DNA from: Bacillus_AB infantis_C
Lineage (GTDB): Bacteria > Bacillota > Bacilli > Bacillales > Cytobacillaceae
Assembly: GCF_050107595.1 (NCBI RefSeq)
Contig: NZ_JBNILH010000004.1
Location: 124,001 to 188,000, forward strand
DNA length: 64,000 nt
Reading direction: 5' to 3'
Every line of letters begins with the position of its first letter. The stretch's first letter is position 1. Below the pieces are notes generated by a model. The model ran no database searches, had not been told where the DNA came from, and saw only the letters and a list, made by a program, of their open reading frames with translations. Of the stretch, positions 1 to 7,956 are shown one piece after another. The position numbers were made by a program, and so were the translations under genes.

Positions 1-538
1 TCCGGTACAGAAAAGAGGTATCTATAATCCTGTGCTTAAGAGGCGCCTTAAAATGCTTCCAGTTCGCATTCTGCAGGAAGCTCTTCTCATGCTGGGCATG
101 ATGCGCTATGATGGTCCGCGCTTCGCAGAATTCAAAGAACCCTATCAGCACTTCAGGCAGCGGCGGCGCCTCCTTGAGCTGGGAATCCTTAATGCCTGTA
201 AGCTGTTCAATCTGCGGTGAAAGTGTTTTTTCATATCTGATCAGGGAATAAAACTCTTTCTCCGCATTTACCGTCCCATTCTCTATCTTAACCGCCCCTA
301 TTGAGATAATCTCATCTCCCTGATCAGGAAAAAAACCCGTTGTTTCAATATCCATGACGACTGCCTCCATCCTGTCAAGCGGCACCGACAGCGCTTCCTC
401 TGCCCGTATCTCTTTATTCAGCCTGCGCAGGAAGGCCTGCTGCTGGGAATTCTGCCCGCCCTGCATCCCACCGAATACACCGGAATTCAGTTTCCCCGGC
501 AGCCCTTTCATCATCTGGAACATGCTGTCAAAGCCCAT
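1..538 (-). CDS. DnaQ-like 3'-5' exonuclease, C-terminal part outside the window
   Basis: About 179 N-terminal codons can be read. After a ~50-residue leader rich in Gln and Gly comes an RNase T/DnaQ exonuclease domain beginning VVMDIETTGF, with the DxE metal-binding motif, a later HHAQHEKSFL stretch and an IIDTSFLYR segment carrying the next acidic residue. The family removes nucleotides from 3' ends (DNA polymerase III epsilon type). The ATG shares one base with the stop codon of the upstream DUF294 gene (TAATG), so the two are translationally coupled and probably act together. The stop codon is beyond base 1. The exact substrate cannot be told from sequence. Confidence 0.85.
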   Translation of the reverse strand, partial: MGFDSMFQMMKGLPGKLNSGVFGGMQGGQNSQQQAFLRRLNKEIRAEEALSVPLDRMEAVVMDIETTGFFPDQGDEIISIGAVKIENGTVNAEKEFYSLIRYEKTLSPQIEQLTGIKDSQLKEAPPLPEVLIGFFEFCEARTIIAHHAQHEKSFLQNANWKHFKAPLKHRIIDTSFLYR

Positions 539-1512
539 TATTGAACACCCTTTTCGATCTTGGCCTGTACAAATTGATGGAGCTTTTTTCCGCCCTTCAG
601 AATATTGCGGAGCTTGGCCCGCTCTTCCTTTGAAAGCTTTCTTACATTCAAATAGTGTGAAGCTTCATAAGAGCCGGCACTGGAGAACATTGATGCCCTG
701 TAAGACAGCAGTAGGCGGAAATTGCGGTCTGCCTTTTCCAGCATGTCCCCATATTCTGCCTTTTCTGCAAGCCTGCTGATCCTTTCGAGAGTGGAGGTCT
801 CAAAAAGCCCTTCCTTCATCGCCAATAGACGGATGCTGTTGACATAAGGAAGGAATGCAGTCTGCTTCAAGTCTATGCATCCCTCATATTTCCCTTTTTC
901 CTCGGCAAGGATCTGGCCCAGGGGACCTACAGCCGGTTTTATATGCATGCTATTCTCCGCAAGTCTTTTCAACAGCCTGGGACTGACCATCATATTAGTG
1001 TGCACATAAGACTTAAGCTCGCTGATATATGCTCCGGTTCCTTCCAGGGACCTTGCATCATAAAAAATCTGCAGATACCGGATCGACTTCCAGCTCTCCT
1101 CCTCAATCCATTGCTCCAGCTGCTCTTTCCAAGCTTCTGCTGTTCTCCGCCACAACGGGTTGCTGCTCATTACCTTGCCTTCACAATAAGGATAGCCTGC
1201 TTCATCCAGGCCATATGAAACTTCCTGCCCCAGCTCCTCAAAATACGCAGCTTCCCCCACTCTCCCTTTAAAGACGATGCCGTGGTCCTGGTCACTGATA
1301 ATCCCCTGCTCCAGCCTGCCTCCGCTGCCGGTCACAAACCAGACAAAATCCGAATCCTGCGGCCTTTTTCCGACCTTTTGCACAGAATGCCTGAATACGT
1401 ATTTCATTGCTTCATCATGGATTTCATTTATTCTGGCTGTACTGGAGGCAGCCATGGAAATGCGGCTGTCCTTCCATTCCCTGATTTCTGCATACGACTG
1501 AAAATCCTGCAT
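538..1512 (-). CDS. DUF294 nucleotidyltransferase-like protein
   Basis: This protein of 324 residues matches the DUF294 putative nucleotidyltransferase family. Around residues 50-75 it has FVWFVTGSGGRLEQG followed by SDQDHGIVF, the GS...DxD nucleotidyltransferase signature. The C-terminal half is helical, as in DUF294_C. Relatives often carry CBS domains in front; here there are none. The open frame extends to 1560, but the start at 1512 (MQDFQSYAEI) is preferred because it has an AAGGGAG site nine bases upstream, and the extra 16 codons lie in a dispersed repeat. Coupled to the downstream exonuclease. Substrate unknown. Confidence 0.8.
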   Translation of the reverse strand: MQDFQSYAEIREWKDSRISMAASSTARINEIHDEAMKYVFRHSVQKVGKRPQDSDFVWFVTGSGGRLEQGIISDQDHGIVFKGRVGEAAYFEELGQEVSYGLDEAGYPYCEGKVMSSNPLWRRTAEAWKEQLEQWIEEESWKSIRYLQIFYDARSLEGTGAYISELKSYVHTNMMVSPRLLKRLAENSMHIKPAVGPLGQILAEEKGKYEGCIDLKQTAFLPYVNSIRLLAMKEGLFETSTLERISRLAEKAEYGDMLEKADRNFRLLLSYRASMFSSAGSYEASHYLNVRKLSKEERAKLRNILKGGKKLHQFVQAKIEKGVQ

Positions 1513-1536
1513 ACAAACGCACTCCCTTGGTAATAA

Positions 1537-1717
1537 GAAAAGCGCAAGCGCCTTGCTCACCCTAAAGGAACGCAGACTAAGAGCGCCACGTCCTGTGGCA
1601 ACGTCTGCATGACCCCCATCCTGGGGGCCTCAAGACGATCCTGCCGAAAAGGCGTTCTTTGCCTTTTTGGCAGGACTGGCTTGTGACCTCGAGGGGGTAG
1701 GCGCTGGAGCTAGACAG
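1537..1717. repeat. Hairpin-rich dispersed intergenic repeat, Bacillaceae type
   Basis: About 180 bp with inverted ends (AGCGCAAGCGCC at the left, GGCGCTGGAGCT at the right). Internal hairpins are packed end to end: GCAGAC/GTCTGC enclosing GCCAC/GTGGC (1572-1608), CCCCC/GGGGG (1613-1627) and CCTGCC/GGCAGG (1640-1674). I recognise the end sequences as a repeat scattered between genes in many Bacillaceae, from memory only. It lies between the DUF294 gene and amtB and overlaps the non-used upstream extension of the DUF294 frame. Confidence 0.7.
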
Positions 1718-1758
1718 TAATCGAAGTTAAAGAAAATATTTTCTTATTTGCGAAACAT

Positions 1759-1781
1759 AAGGCCTCTCATAAAGAGGGCCT
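1759..1781 (-). terminator. Possible terminator of amtB
   Basis: Reading the minus strand, AGGCCCTCT and AGAGGCCT form a stem with one bulged C just after the amtB stop. The following sequence is only weakly T-rich, so efficiency is uncertain. Confidence 0.45.
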
Positions 1782-1790
1782 ACGCTATGC

Positions 1791-3056
1791 TCATGAAGAC
1801 AATTTGTTATCGTTAGAAAGAAAAACCTCCGGGTACCCATAGCTGCCATGCTCGCTGACATCAAGGCCCATAATTTCTTCTTCCTCAGATACACGCAAGC
1901 CATTCATAACCTTTTTCGCTATAAGCAGTATGACAAATGATACGGCAAATGCATAGATGGCAGATACAGCAACACCCATGAATTGGACTCCGAGCTGTGT
2001 GAAGCCTCCTCCGTAGAACAATCCGGGCTGGCCGACTGTGGCCAATTCCGGGGTGGCAAAGAATCCGGTTGACAATGTGCCCCATACCCCTGCCGCACCA
2101 TGGACCGAGAGGGCATATATCGGGTCATCGATTCTCAGCTTCTCGAAGAATCGGACACTATAAAAGACAAGTACTCCTGCTACAAATCCGATGAGAACAG
2201 CTGCCCATGTGTCAACGAAGGCACAGGATGCTGTTATGGCAACCAGGCCGGCCAGGGCACCATTCAGCATTGTTGTGATATCTGACTTGCCGAGGGCAAT
2301 CCATGAAATCAGGAGTGCCGCGACCGCCCCTGCCCCGGCGGCAAGATTGGTATTCAAGGCAACAAAGCCAAAGAATGCTCCATCAACAGAAACCGTGCTT
2401 CCTGCATTGAATCCAAACCAGCCGATCCAGAGAATCAATACCCCAAGGGCCGTGAACACCTGGTTATGTCCGTAGATATTATTGGCAGAGCCATCTTTAT
2501 TATATTTGCCGATCCTTGGTTTAAGAAGGAGGGTCGCTGCCAATGCCGCCATTGCCCCTGTCAGGTGAACAACAGTGGAGCCGGCAAAGTCCTGCTTCCC
2601 ATGTTCAGCCAGCCATCCCCCGCCCCAGATCCAATGGGCAACCACCGGATAAACAAGTGCTGAAAACAGAACCGTAAATATCAGATAGATTGAAAGCTTT
2701 GCCCTTTCTGCGAAGCCGCCAAGGGCAATCGTGATGGAGATGCCTGCGAAAGCAAGCTGGAAGAGGAAAAACACTGATGAGGAAAGACTCATTCCTTCAA
2801 TTTCATACCCTGAATAAAAAAAGTGCGATAATCCTGTAAAGAAATTACCATTGTCACCAAAAATGAACCCAAAGCCGACTGCCCAGAAGACGAGTGAGGC
2901 AAGACCGAATGTAAAAATGGTCTTCCCCGCGATATGGCCGGCATTCTTCATTCGGGTAGACCCTGCCTCCAGCATAATGAATCCGCCAAGCATGAAAATG
3001 ACAAGGACTGCACTAACCATGACCCATAAACTGTTCATCAAAAAAGTTGTATCCAC
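1791..3056 (-). CDS. amtB: Ammonium transporter AmtB (NrgA)
   Basis: 421 residues, the normal length for the Amt/MEP/Rh family, with about 11 hydrophobic segments. Family motifs are visible: MLEAGSTRMKNAGH near residue 30, VHLTGAMAALAATLLL near 165, NIYGHNQVFTALGVLILWIGWFGFNAGS near 195-220 and YALSVHGAAGVWGTLSTG near 315 with the pore histidine. It conducts ammonium/ammonia across the cytoplasmic membrane. The start is GTG behind GAGGGGGAG. In Bacillus subtilis the gene is followed by glnK (nrgB); here it is followed only by a repeat and then the DUF294 gene on the same strand. Two perfect TnrA boxes upstream predict induction under nitrogen limitation. Confidence 0.96.
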   Translation of the reverse strand: MDTTFLMNSLWVMVSAVLVIFMLGGFIMLEAGSTRMKNAGHIAGKTIFTFGLASLVFWAVGFGFIFGDNGNFFTGLSHFFYSGYEIEGMSLSSSVFFLFQLAFAGISITIALGGFAERAKLSIYLIFTVLFSALVYPVVAHWIWGGGWLAEHGKQDFAGSTVVHLTGAMAALAATLLLKPRIGKYNKDGSANNIYGHNQVFTALGVLILWIGWFGFNAGSTVSVDGAFFGFVALNTNLAAGAGAVAALLISWIALGKSDITTMLNGALAGLVAITASCAFVDTWAAVLIGFVAGVLVFYSVRFFEKLRIDDPIYALSVHGAAGVWGTLSTGFFATPELATVGQPGLFYGGGFTQLGVQFMGVAVSAIYAFAVSFVILLIAKKVMNGLRVSEEEEIMGLDVSEHGSYGYPEVFLSNDNKLSS

Positions 3057-3102
3057 TTTCTCTCCCCCTCTAATAATGTGTGCTTTTAATCTAACATAAT
3101 TA

Positions 3103-3119
3103 TGTTAGATAATATAACA
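3103..3119 (-). promoter_or_regulatory. TnrA/GlnR box proximal to amtB
   Basis: TGTTAGATAATATAACA matches the TnrA consensus TGTNANAWWWTMTNACA at every defined position. It lies about 50 bp before the amtB GTG. It partly overlaps a perfect 20-bp palindrome at 3090-3109 that repeats the same TGTTAGA half site in inverted orientation. Confidence 0.85.
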
Positions 3120-3136
3120 TTAAGTTTCTTACCCTT

Positions 3137-3164
3137 ATTTTAACTCTTTTTAAACGGGTGTCAA
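3137..3164 (-). promoter_or_regulatory. Candidate sigma-A promoter of amtB
   Basis: On the minus strand TTGACA (3159-3164), a 16-bp gap and TAAAAT (3137-3142) face amtB. It sits between the two TnrA boxes. The distal box is then centred about 70 bp upstream of the predicted start, further than the usual activating position near -50, so the true start may differ. Confidence 0.5.
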
Positions 3165-3193
3165 TGAGTATTTTAAAGTTTCTGATAACTTAA

Positions 3194-3210
3194 TGTTAAA
3201 TATTCTAACA
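3194..3210 (-). promoter_or_regulatory. TnrA/GlnR box distal to amtB
   Basis: TGTTAAATATTCTAACA is a second match to TGTNANAWWWTMTNACA at every defined position, 91 bp from the first. Paired boxes would allow activation plus repression or DNA looping by TnrA dimers. Confidence 0.85.
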
Positions 3211-3321
3211 TGTAACCGCTGTCTTTCCTGTTGTGCAAGGCTTTATTTTTTTTAGGAAAAGTTAAAAAATGAAGATGCAGATGAGGAAGAAAGAATGAAT
3301 GGTTGAATATGGGTTTTCCAC

Positions 3322-3353
3322 ACAAAAAAAGAAGAGGGCATCTGCCCCCTTCT
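3322..3353 (-). terminator. Terminator of the formate dehydrogenase-like operon
   Basis: On the minus strand AGAAGGGGGC, a four-base loop and GCCCTCTTCT are followed by TTTTTTT, directly after the DUF1641 gene. Confidence 0.85.
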
Positions 3354-3358
3354 GAACA

Positions 3359-3898
3359 TCACTCGTCTTGCTTTCTCTGCTCTTCAATTTGTTCCTGCGG
3401 AAGCTGTGTATTCCGCTCCAGCTCCTTCGTTTCCTGGCCCATCCCTTTCAGGAAGGTCAGCAGCAGGGTGACGGCCCTGTTTATTTCCGGATCTTTCAAA
3501 GATTTAGCCAGATCGAAAAAGCCTGTTTTTTCCTGTGTATCTCCTGCCTCTGCCACCCTGGCAATGCCTGAGTCGATTTTAAGCAGGAACGGCTCCAGCT
3601 GTTTGACATTGATCATTCCCAGTGTCCCGCCCATCAGGAGCAAATTCTTCAATGTGTTCGAGGTTTCCGGTTTGTCAGCCGCCCTGACAAGGATGTCGAG
3701 GACTTTGTCTCCCTGGCCAAACAGTCCGCTGAGCAGGGAAAGCACCCCCCGGTCATGCATATTCCTCATGACCTTGAGGGACTCCAGGATGGCTTCTTTA
3801 TTATCAATCAGGGCATCTTCCACCTCCATCAGATCTTTTTTACGCTTTTCTTCCTCGGTCAATGTCTTTCTCTGGATATGCGTGATCGCTTTAGCCAT
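3359..3898 (-). CDS. yrhD: DUF1641 protein, partner of the FDH-like oxidoreductase
   Basis: 179 residues, the last gene of a two-gene operon. It corresponds to Bacillus subtilis YrhD (DUF1641). The sequence is mostly amphipathic helix, with GVLSLLSGLFGQGDKVLDILVRAADKPET and LKNLLLMGGTLGMI as the conserved core, and a charged Gln/Glu-rich tail. There are no cofactor-binding cysteines and no signal peptide. Its start overlaps the end of the oxidoreductase gene by 8 bp (ATGGCTAA), indicating co-translation. The family is almost always next to this type of molybdopterin enzyme; a role as accessory or membrane-docking subunit is inference. Confidence 0.85.
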   Translation of the reverse strand: MAKAITHIQRKTLTEEEKRKKDLMEVEDALIDNKEAILESLKVMRNMHDRGVLSLLSGLFGQGDKVLDILVRAADKPETSNTLKNLLLMGGTLGMINVKQLEPFLLKIDSGIARVAEAGDTQEKTGFFDLAKSLKDPEINRAVTLLLTFLKGMGQETKELERNTQLPQEQIEEQRKQDE

Positions 3899-6878
3899 GT
3901 TCTCGCTCCTTTTTCACAAGATCTCCAGGGAAAATATAATCCTTCCGCGCCCACTTTTTCTGGACCTGCACGCCGATCTGCGGCTGCGGGTTTCCATAGC
4001 GGTGGTTGATTCTAGGGAGCGGATCTTCGCCCTTTGCCTTCAGAATCTCCATTTTTGCCCGGATTTCTTTATAAGCCGGTGTATCTGTATCTTTATCAGC
4101 ATAGCTGCTTGTCAAGAGATTGATGGCAGCCTCTCCCCTGTCATTCATCGGAAGGTACACTTCCTTCCCTTTTACCCTGTCGGTAATATGGCATTGCACC
4201 TTTACATTTCCATAAGGAGATGAAAGCCTCACAAGCGTGCCGCTTTCCAGTCCGCGCTCTTCTGCAAGCTCAGGGGAAACCTCAAGGAACACGTTTGGCG
4301 TCTTCTCGCTGATTCCTTTGGACCGGTACGTCATATTGCCTTCATGGAAATGCTCAAGAAGGCGCCCATTATTAACGTGGAGATCATACTCTTCCTCAAA
4401 TTCCAGCGGCTTTGTCCAATTCACCGGCACGAGCCTTGCCCTGCCATCGTCAAATGGGAATCGTTCTGTATATAAAAGCGGGGTATCCTTCCCATCCTCC
4501 GCTACCGGCCATTGCAGGCTGTTATAACCTTCCAGCCTTTCATACGTCACACCGGAATATAAAGGCATCAGCTTGGAGGCTTCTTCCATGATTTCGGATG
4601 GATGGGTGTAGCTCCAGCCTGCCCCAAGGCTGTTGGCGATTTCCATGATGATCTGCCAGTCAGGCTTTGAGTCACCAAGCGGTTCAAGGGCCTGGTACAG
4701 CCTTTGGATCCTGCGCTCGGTATTGGTAAATGTTCCTTCCTTTTCAAGACTCGGGCTTGCAGGAAGGACCACATCGGCAAACTCCGCCGTCTTGCTGAGG
4801 AAAATATCCTGGACCACGAAGAAATCAAGCTTTTCAAACGCAGCATGCACGTGATTGATATTTGAATCAACGAGCCCCATATCCTCACCCTTCAAGTACA
4901 TCGCCTTAAGGGTGCCGGCATGAATGCCTTCAACCATTTCATGGTTATTGAGCCCGGGTTCGCCTGGAAGCTCTGTTCCCCATGCCATCTCATACTTCTT
5001 CCTGATCTCAGGATCAGCAACTTCCTGGTATCCCGGGAACATGTTCGGCATGCTGCCGAAATCGCTCGCCCCCTGAACATTGTTATGCCCTCTAAGCGGG
5101 TAAGCCCCTGCACCCGGCTTTGCATAGTTCCCGGTAACAAGCAGGAGATTGGATATAGCTGTACTTGCATCACTGCCGCCCATATGCTGGGTAATACCCA
5201 TCGCCCAGAGTGCACAGACGGATTTTGCCCGGCCGATCATTTCTGCCATATCAATCAGCTGCTCCAGCGGAATGCCAGTCACTTCAGCAGCATACTCCAT
5301 CGTGAACTTGTCCAGATTCTTCGTAAATTCATCCAGCCCGTTCACTTTTTCAGCAAGGAACTTTTCATCTGCCATGCCATTGTCGATGATATACTTAGCC
5401 ACTGCTGACAGCCAGATGATATCGGTTCCTGCCTTCGGCTGCACGAACAGATCGGCCCTGTCAGCCATTTCATGCTTCCGCAAATCTGCCACAATCAGCT
5501 TCTGGCCGCTGAGCTTGTGCGATCTTTTTACCCTGGTTGACAGGACAGGGTGGGATTCTGCTGTATTGGAGCCGATGATGAGGACAAGATCGGCAATTTG
5601 GATATCCCGGATGCTGCCTGCATCCCCGCCATAGCCGACCGTCCTGAACAGCCCGACAGTCGCAGGAGTCTGGCAGTATCTGGAGCAGTTGTCGATATTA
5701 TTAGTCCCGATCACTGAACGGCCAAGCTTCTGCATCAGGTAAGACTCCTCATTCGTACATTTAGAGGAAGAAATGAAGCTCATAGCCTGGGCTCCATGTT
5801 CATTCTTGATTTCGGTGAAACGGCGCGCGATCAGGCTGATGGCTTCATCCCATTCCGCTTCCCTGAAAGATTCTCCCTCCCGGATCAGGGGCTTTGTCAG
5901 CCGCTCTTCGCTATTGACGAAGTCCCAGCCGAATTTCCCTTTCACACAGGTGGAGATCCCGTTTGCCGGGGCTTCCGCCTGGGGCTCCACCTTCAGGATC
6001 TCACGGCCCTTTGTCCAGACATCAAAACTGCAGCCCACTCCGCAATATGTGCAGACTGTTTTTGTTTTTTTAATTCTCTCGTCGCGCATTGCGGCTTCCA
6101 TATCCGAAATGGCGAGTATAGAGCCGTAGCCTGTTTCGACATTTTTAGTGATCTCGATCATCGGACGGAGCGTTTGCTTTGCGATCCCGGTCAAATAGCC
6201 GGCTTCCCCTTCCATGCCTTTTTCCAGCATGGCGTTGCACGGACAGACTGTTGAACAGTGGCCGCATGAAACACAAGAAGACTCATTGATCGGGACATCA
6301 TTATCCCAGATGACCCTTGGTTTTTCCCGCTCCCAGTCTATTGTCAGCGTCTCTGTCACCTGCACATCCTGGCATGCTTCTACACAGCGTCCGCAAAGAA
6401 TGCACTGATCCGGATCATAACGGTAGAAAGGGTTTGAATCATCCGCAGGATATGGCTTTTGCGCAAAAGGGATGCTCTGATGATTGATTTTCATTTCTTT
6501 GACTGTGTTATGTACTTCGCATCCGCCATTATTATAATCGCATACTGTGCAGTAAAGCTCATGATTGGTCAGGATGCGGTCCATCCCGATAACCTGGGCT
6601 TCCTTTACATCCGCTGATACCGTATCAATGATATCCCCATCGTTGAGCCTGGTTGAGCATGATCTGACAAGCTCCCCATTCACACTGACGATGCAGGTAT
6701 CACATGTTTCAATCGGCCCGAGGCTCGGGTGATAGCACACATTCGGCACCTCCACCGATGAGTTCTGCAATAGCTGAAGGATGGTTGTCTCATCACCTGC
6801 GGCCACCTTCACTTCAGCACCATTTAGTTTTACTTGATATGTATCAGGCAAATCCCTCATCCTTTCTCTCTTAATCAT
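3891..6878 (-). CDS. yrhE: Formate dehydrogenase-like molybdopterin oxidoreductase (YrhE type)
   Basis: 995 residues in a NuoG/FdhA-type arrangement. The domains run as follows: a [2Fe-2S] ferredoxin domain (Cys48, Cys59, Cys62, Cys74); a His-Cys3 motif (HELYCTVCDYNNGGC, near 105-120); two [4Fe-4S] motifs (CILCGRCVEAC and CVSCGHCSTVC, near 155-215); a further CTYCGVGC cluster motif near 275; then the molybdopterin-binding domains and the dinucleotide-binding C-terminal domain. The metal ligand position is Cys, in NCSRYCQTP. FDHs usually have His next; here it is Gln. The segments MGITQH and LRGHNNVQGASD align with FdhF. The start may be 6878 or the ATG at 6860; neither has an ideal ribosome site. 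A cytoplasmic electron-transfer oxidoreductase; formate as substrate is likely but not proven. Confidence 0.88.
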   Translation of the reverse strand: MIKRERMRDLPDTYQVKLNGAEVKVAAGDETTILQLLQNSSVEVPNVCYHPSLGPIETCDTCIVSVNGELVRSCSTRLNDGDIIDTVSADVKEAQVIGMDRILTNHELYCTVCDYNNGGCEVHNTVKEMKINHQSIPFAQKPYPADDSNPFYRYDPDQCILCGRCVEACQDVQVTETLTIDWEREKPRVIWDNDVPINESSCVSCGHCSTVCPCNAMLEKGMEGEAGYLTGIAKQTLRPMIEITKNVETGYGSILAISDMEAAMRDERIKKTKTVCTYCGVGCSFDVWTKGREILKVEPQAEAPANGISTCVKGKFGWDFVNSEERLTKPLIREGESFREAEWDEAISLIARRFTEIKNEHGAQAMSFISSSKCTNEESYLMQKLGRSVIGTNNIDNCSRYCQTPATVGLFRTVGYGGDAGSIRDIQIADLVLIIGSNTAESHPVLSTRVKRSHKLSGQKLIVADLRKHEMADRADLFVQPKAGTDIIWLSAVAKYIIDNGMADEKFLAEKVNGLDEFTKNLDKFTMEYAAEVTGIPLEQLIDMAEMIGRAKSVCALWAMGITQHMGGSDASTAISNLLLVTGNYAKPGAGAYPLRGHNNVQGASDFGSMPNMFPGYQEVADPEIRKKYEMAWGTELPGEPGLNNHEMVEGIHAGTLKAMYLKGEDMGLVDSNINHVHAAFEKLDFFVVQDIFLSKTAEFADVVLPASPSLEKEGTFTNTERRIQRLYQALEPLGDSKPDWQIIMEIANSLGAGWSYTHPSEIMEEASKLMPLYSGVTYERLEGYNSLQWPVAEDGKDTPLLYTERFPFDDGRARLVPVNWTKPLEFEEEYDLHVNNGRLLEHFHEGNMTYRSKGISEKTPNVFLEVSPELAEERGLESGTLVRLSSPYGNVKVQCHITDRVKGKEVYLPMNDRGEAAINLLTSSYADKDTDTPAYKEIRAKMEILKAKGEDPLPRINHRYGNPQPQIGVQVQKKWARKDYIFPGDLVKKEREHG

Positions 6879-6992
6879 TTTCCTGCTAACAACCCCTGTA
6901 CCCTCCTTTTTTCAAAATAAACCATCTGAAGAAAAAGCGCTTTCGCATATATGTCTCAGGTCTTAGAAGAAAATCATGCGGAGGTGCATTAA

Positions 6993-7049
6993 ATGGAAAT
7001 GAATACTCAGGTAGACTATAAACAACAGATTCAAATCATGAAAAAATAG
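6993..7049 (+). CDS. Possible 18-residue leader peptide upstream of the DUF4097 gene
   Basis: ATG at 6993 follows GGAGGTG with a 7-base gap and opens 18 codons (MEMNTQVDYKQQIQIMKK) ending in TAG, 14 bp before the start of the next gene. The ribosome site is better than that of the gene after it. It could be a translated leader, or a decayed remnant of a DUF1700- or PspC-like gene that often precedes DUF4097 genes. No similarity is recognised. Confidence 0.35.
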   Translation: MEMNTQVDYKQQIQIMKK

Positions 7050-7063
7050 AAAGAGGTTTTCAT

Positions 7064-7912
7064 ATGAAAAAAATCATTCTGCTATTCCTGTCTATCACGG
7101 GGCTTTACCTGGTTTTTACAAGTTTTAGCCATTTCAGCTGGCTCGGACTTGGTGCAAACGGAAAGGAAAAGGCGTCAGCTGAACGGGTAAGCCAGATCGA
7201 AGTAAATGTATCAGGCGTGGAAACAACCATCATCCAGGAAAAAAGGGATACCGTTGAAGCCGTTCTTGATGGCAAGGGTGAAGTGAGCGTTAAGAAAAAG
7301 GGCAGCCTAATAAAGATTGACTATAAACGAAAATGGCCTCACTGGTTCAGCGGCTTTGAAAAGACAAAGCTCAGCATCTATATCCCTGAGAACTATGACA
7401 AAGATCTTGATATCAATCTAGGCTCCGGGGATTTTGAGTTTGCAGGCAATGATCCAATAAAGCTGCGGGAAGTTTCACTGGATATGAGTTCAGGAGATGT
7501 TAAACTCGGCAGCCTAGATGTCCGGGAATTTGAGCTTAACGGCGCATCTGGTGAACTATTCATATCTTCTTTGAAAGCAGGAGAAGCAGACCTTGAAATC
7601 AGTTCAGGCAGCACGATCATCGACAGTTTAGAAGGAAGGCTTGAGGCCGGCATTGCATCAGGAGAACTTGACATAAAGATGAAGAAGCTTACAGCACCCA
7701 TCGACCTGGATGTCAGCTCAGGAGATGTGCAGCTCGACTTGCCTGATAATGCCAGCTTTGCACTCGATGCCCATTACAGCAGCGGTGAGATTCGTGCAGA
7801 CTTCGCACTGGATGAAAAAGAAATCAAAGACAACCGTATACTTGGCAGGCACAAGGAAGGCAAACATGAAATCAAGGTTGATGTTTCCAGCGGTGATGTC
7901 GGCATTTATTAA
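7064..7912 (+). CDS. DUF4097 beta-repeat envelope protein
   Basis: 282 residues. A hydrophobic N-terminal segment (MKKIILLFLSITGLYLVF) serves as membrane anchor or signal peptide, without a lipobox. The rest is built of short beta strands with recurring turn motifs LGSGDFEF, MSSGDVKL, ISSGSTII, IASGELDI, VSSGDVQL, YSSGEIRA, VSSGDVGI spaced about 20-25 residues, which is the pattern of DUF4097/putative adhesin right-handed beta structures. Such proteins in Bacillus are near envelope-stress regulators; none is adjacent here. Followed by a strong terminator. Confidence 0.8.
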   Translation: MKKIILLFLSITGLYLVFTSFSHFSWLGLGANGKEKASAERVSQIEVNVSGVETTIIQEKRDTVEAVLDGKGEVSVKKKGSLIKIDYKRKWPHWFSGFEKTKLSIYIPENYDKDLDINLGSGDFEFAGNDPIKLREVSLDMSSGDVKLGSLDVREFELNGASGELFISSLKAGEADLEISSGSTIIDSLEGRLEAGIASGELDIKMKKLTAPIDLDVSSGDVQLDLPDNASFALDAHYSSGEIRADFALDEKEIKDNRILGRHKEGKHEIKVDVSSGDVGIY

Positions 7913-7917
7913 TCTGG

Positions 7918-7956
7918 GAAGGGCCCCTCTTAGGAAGGAAGGCCCTTCTTTTCTTT
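7918..7956 (+). terminator. Terminator after the DUF4097 gene
   Basis: GAAGGGCC and GGCCCTTC form a perfect 8-bp stem followed by TTTTCTTT. The loop contains the last codon and stop of the convergent nucleotidyltransferase gene. Confidence 0.85.

Noticed and set aside
1531..1560. Start of the DUF294 protein at 1560.
   Set aside because: The first 16 codons lie in the dispersed repeat and have no ribosome site; the ATG at 1512 has one.
3303..4223. A 306-residue frame on the plus strand.
   Set aside because: Antisense shadow of the DUF1641 and FDH-like genes.
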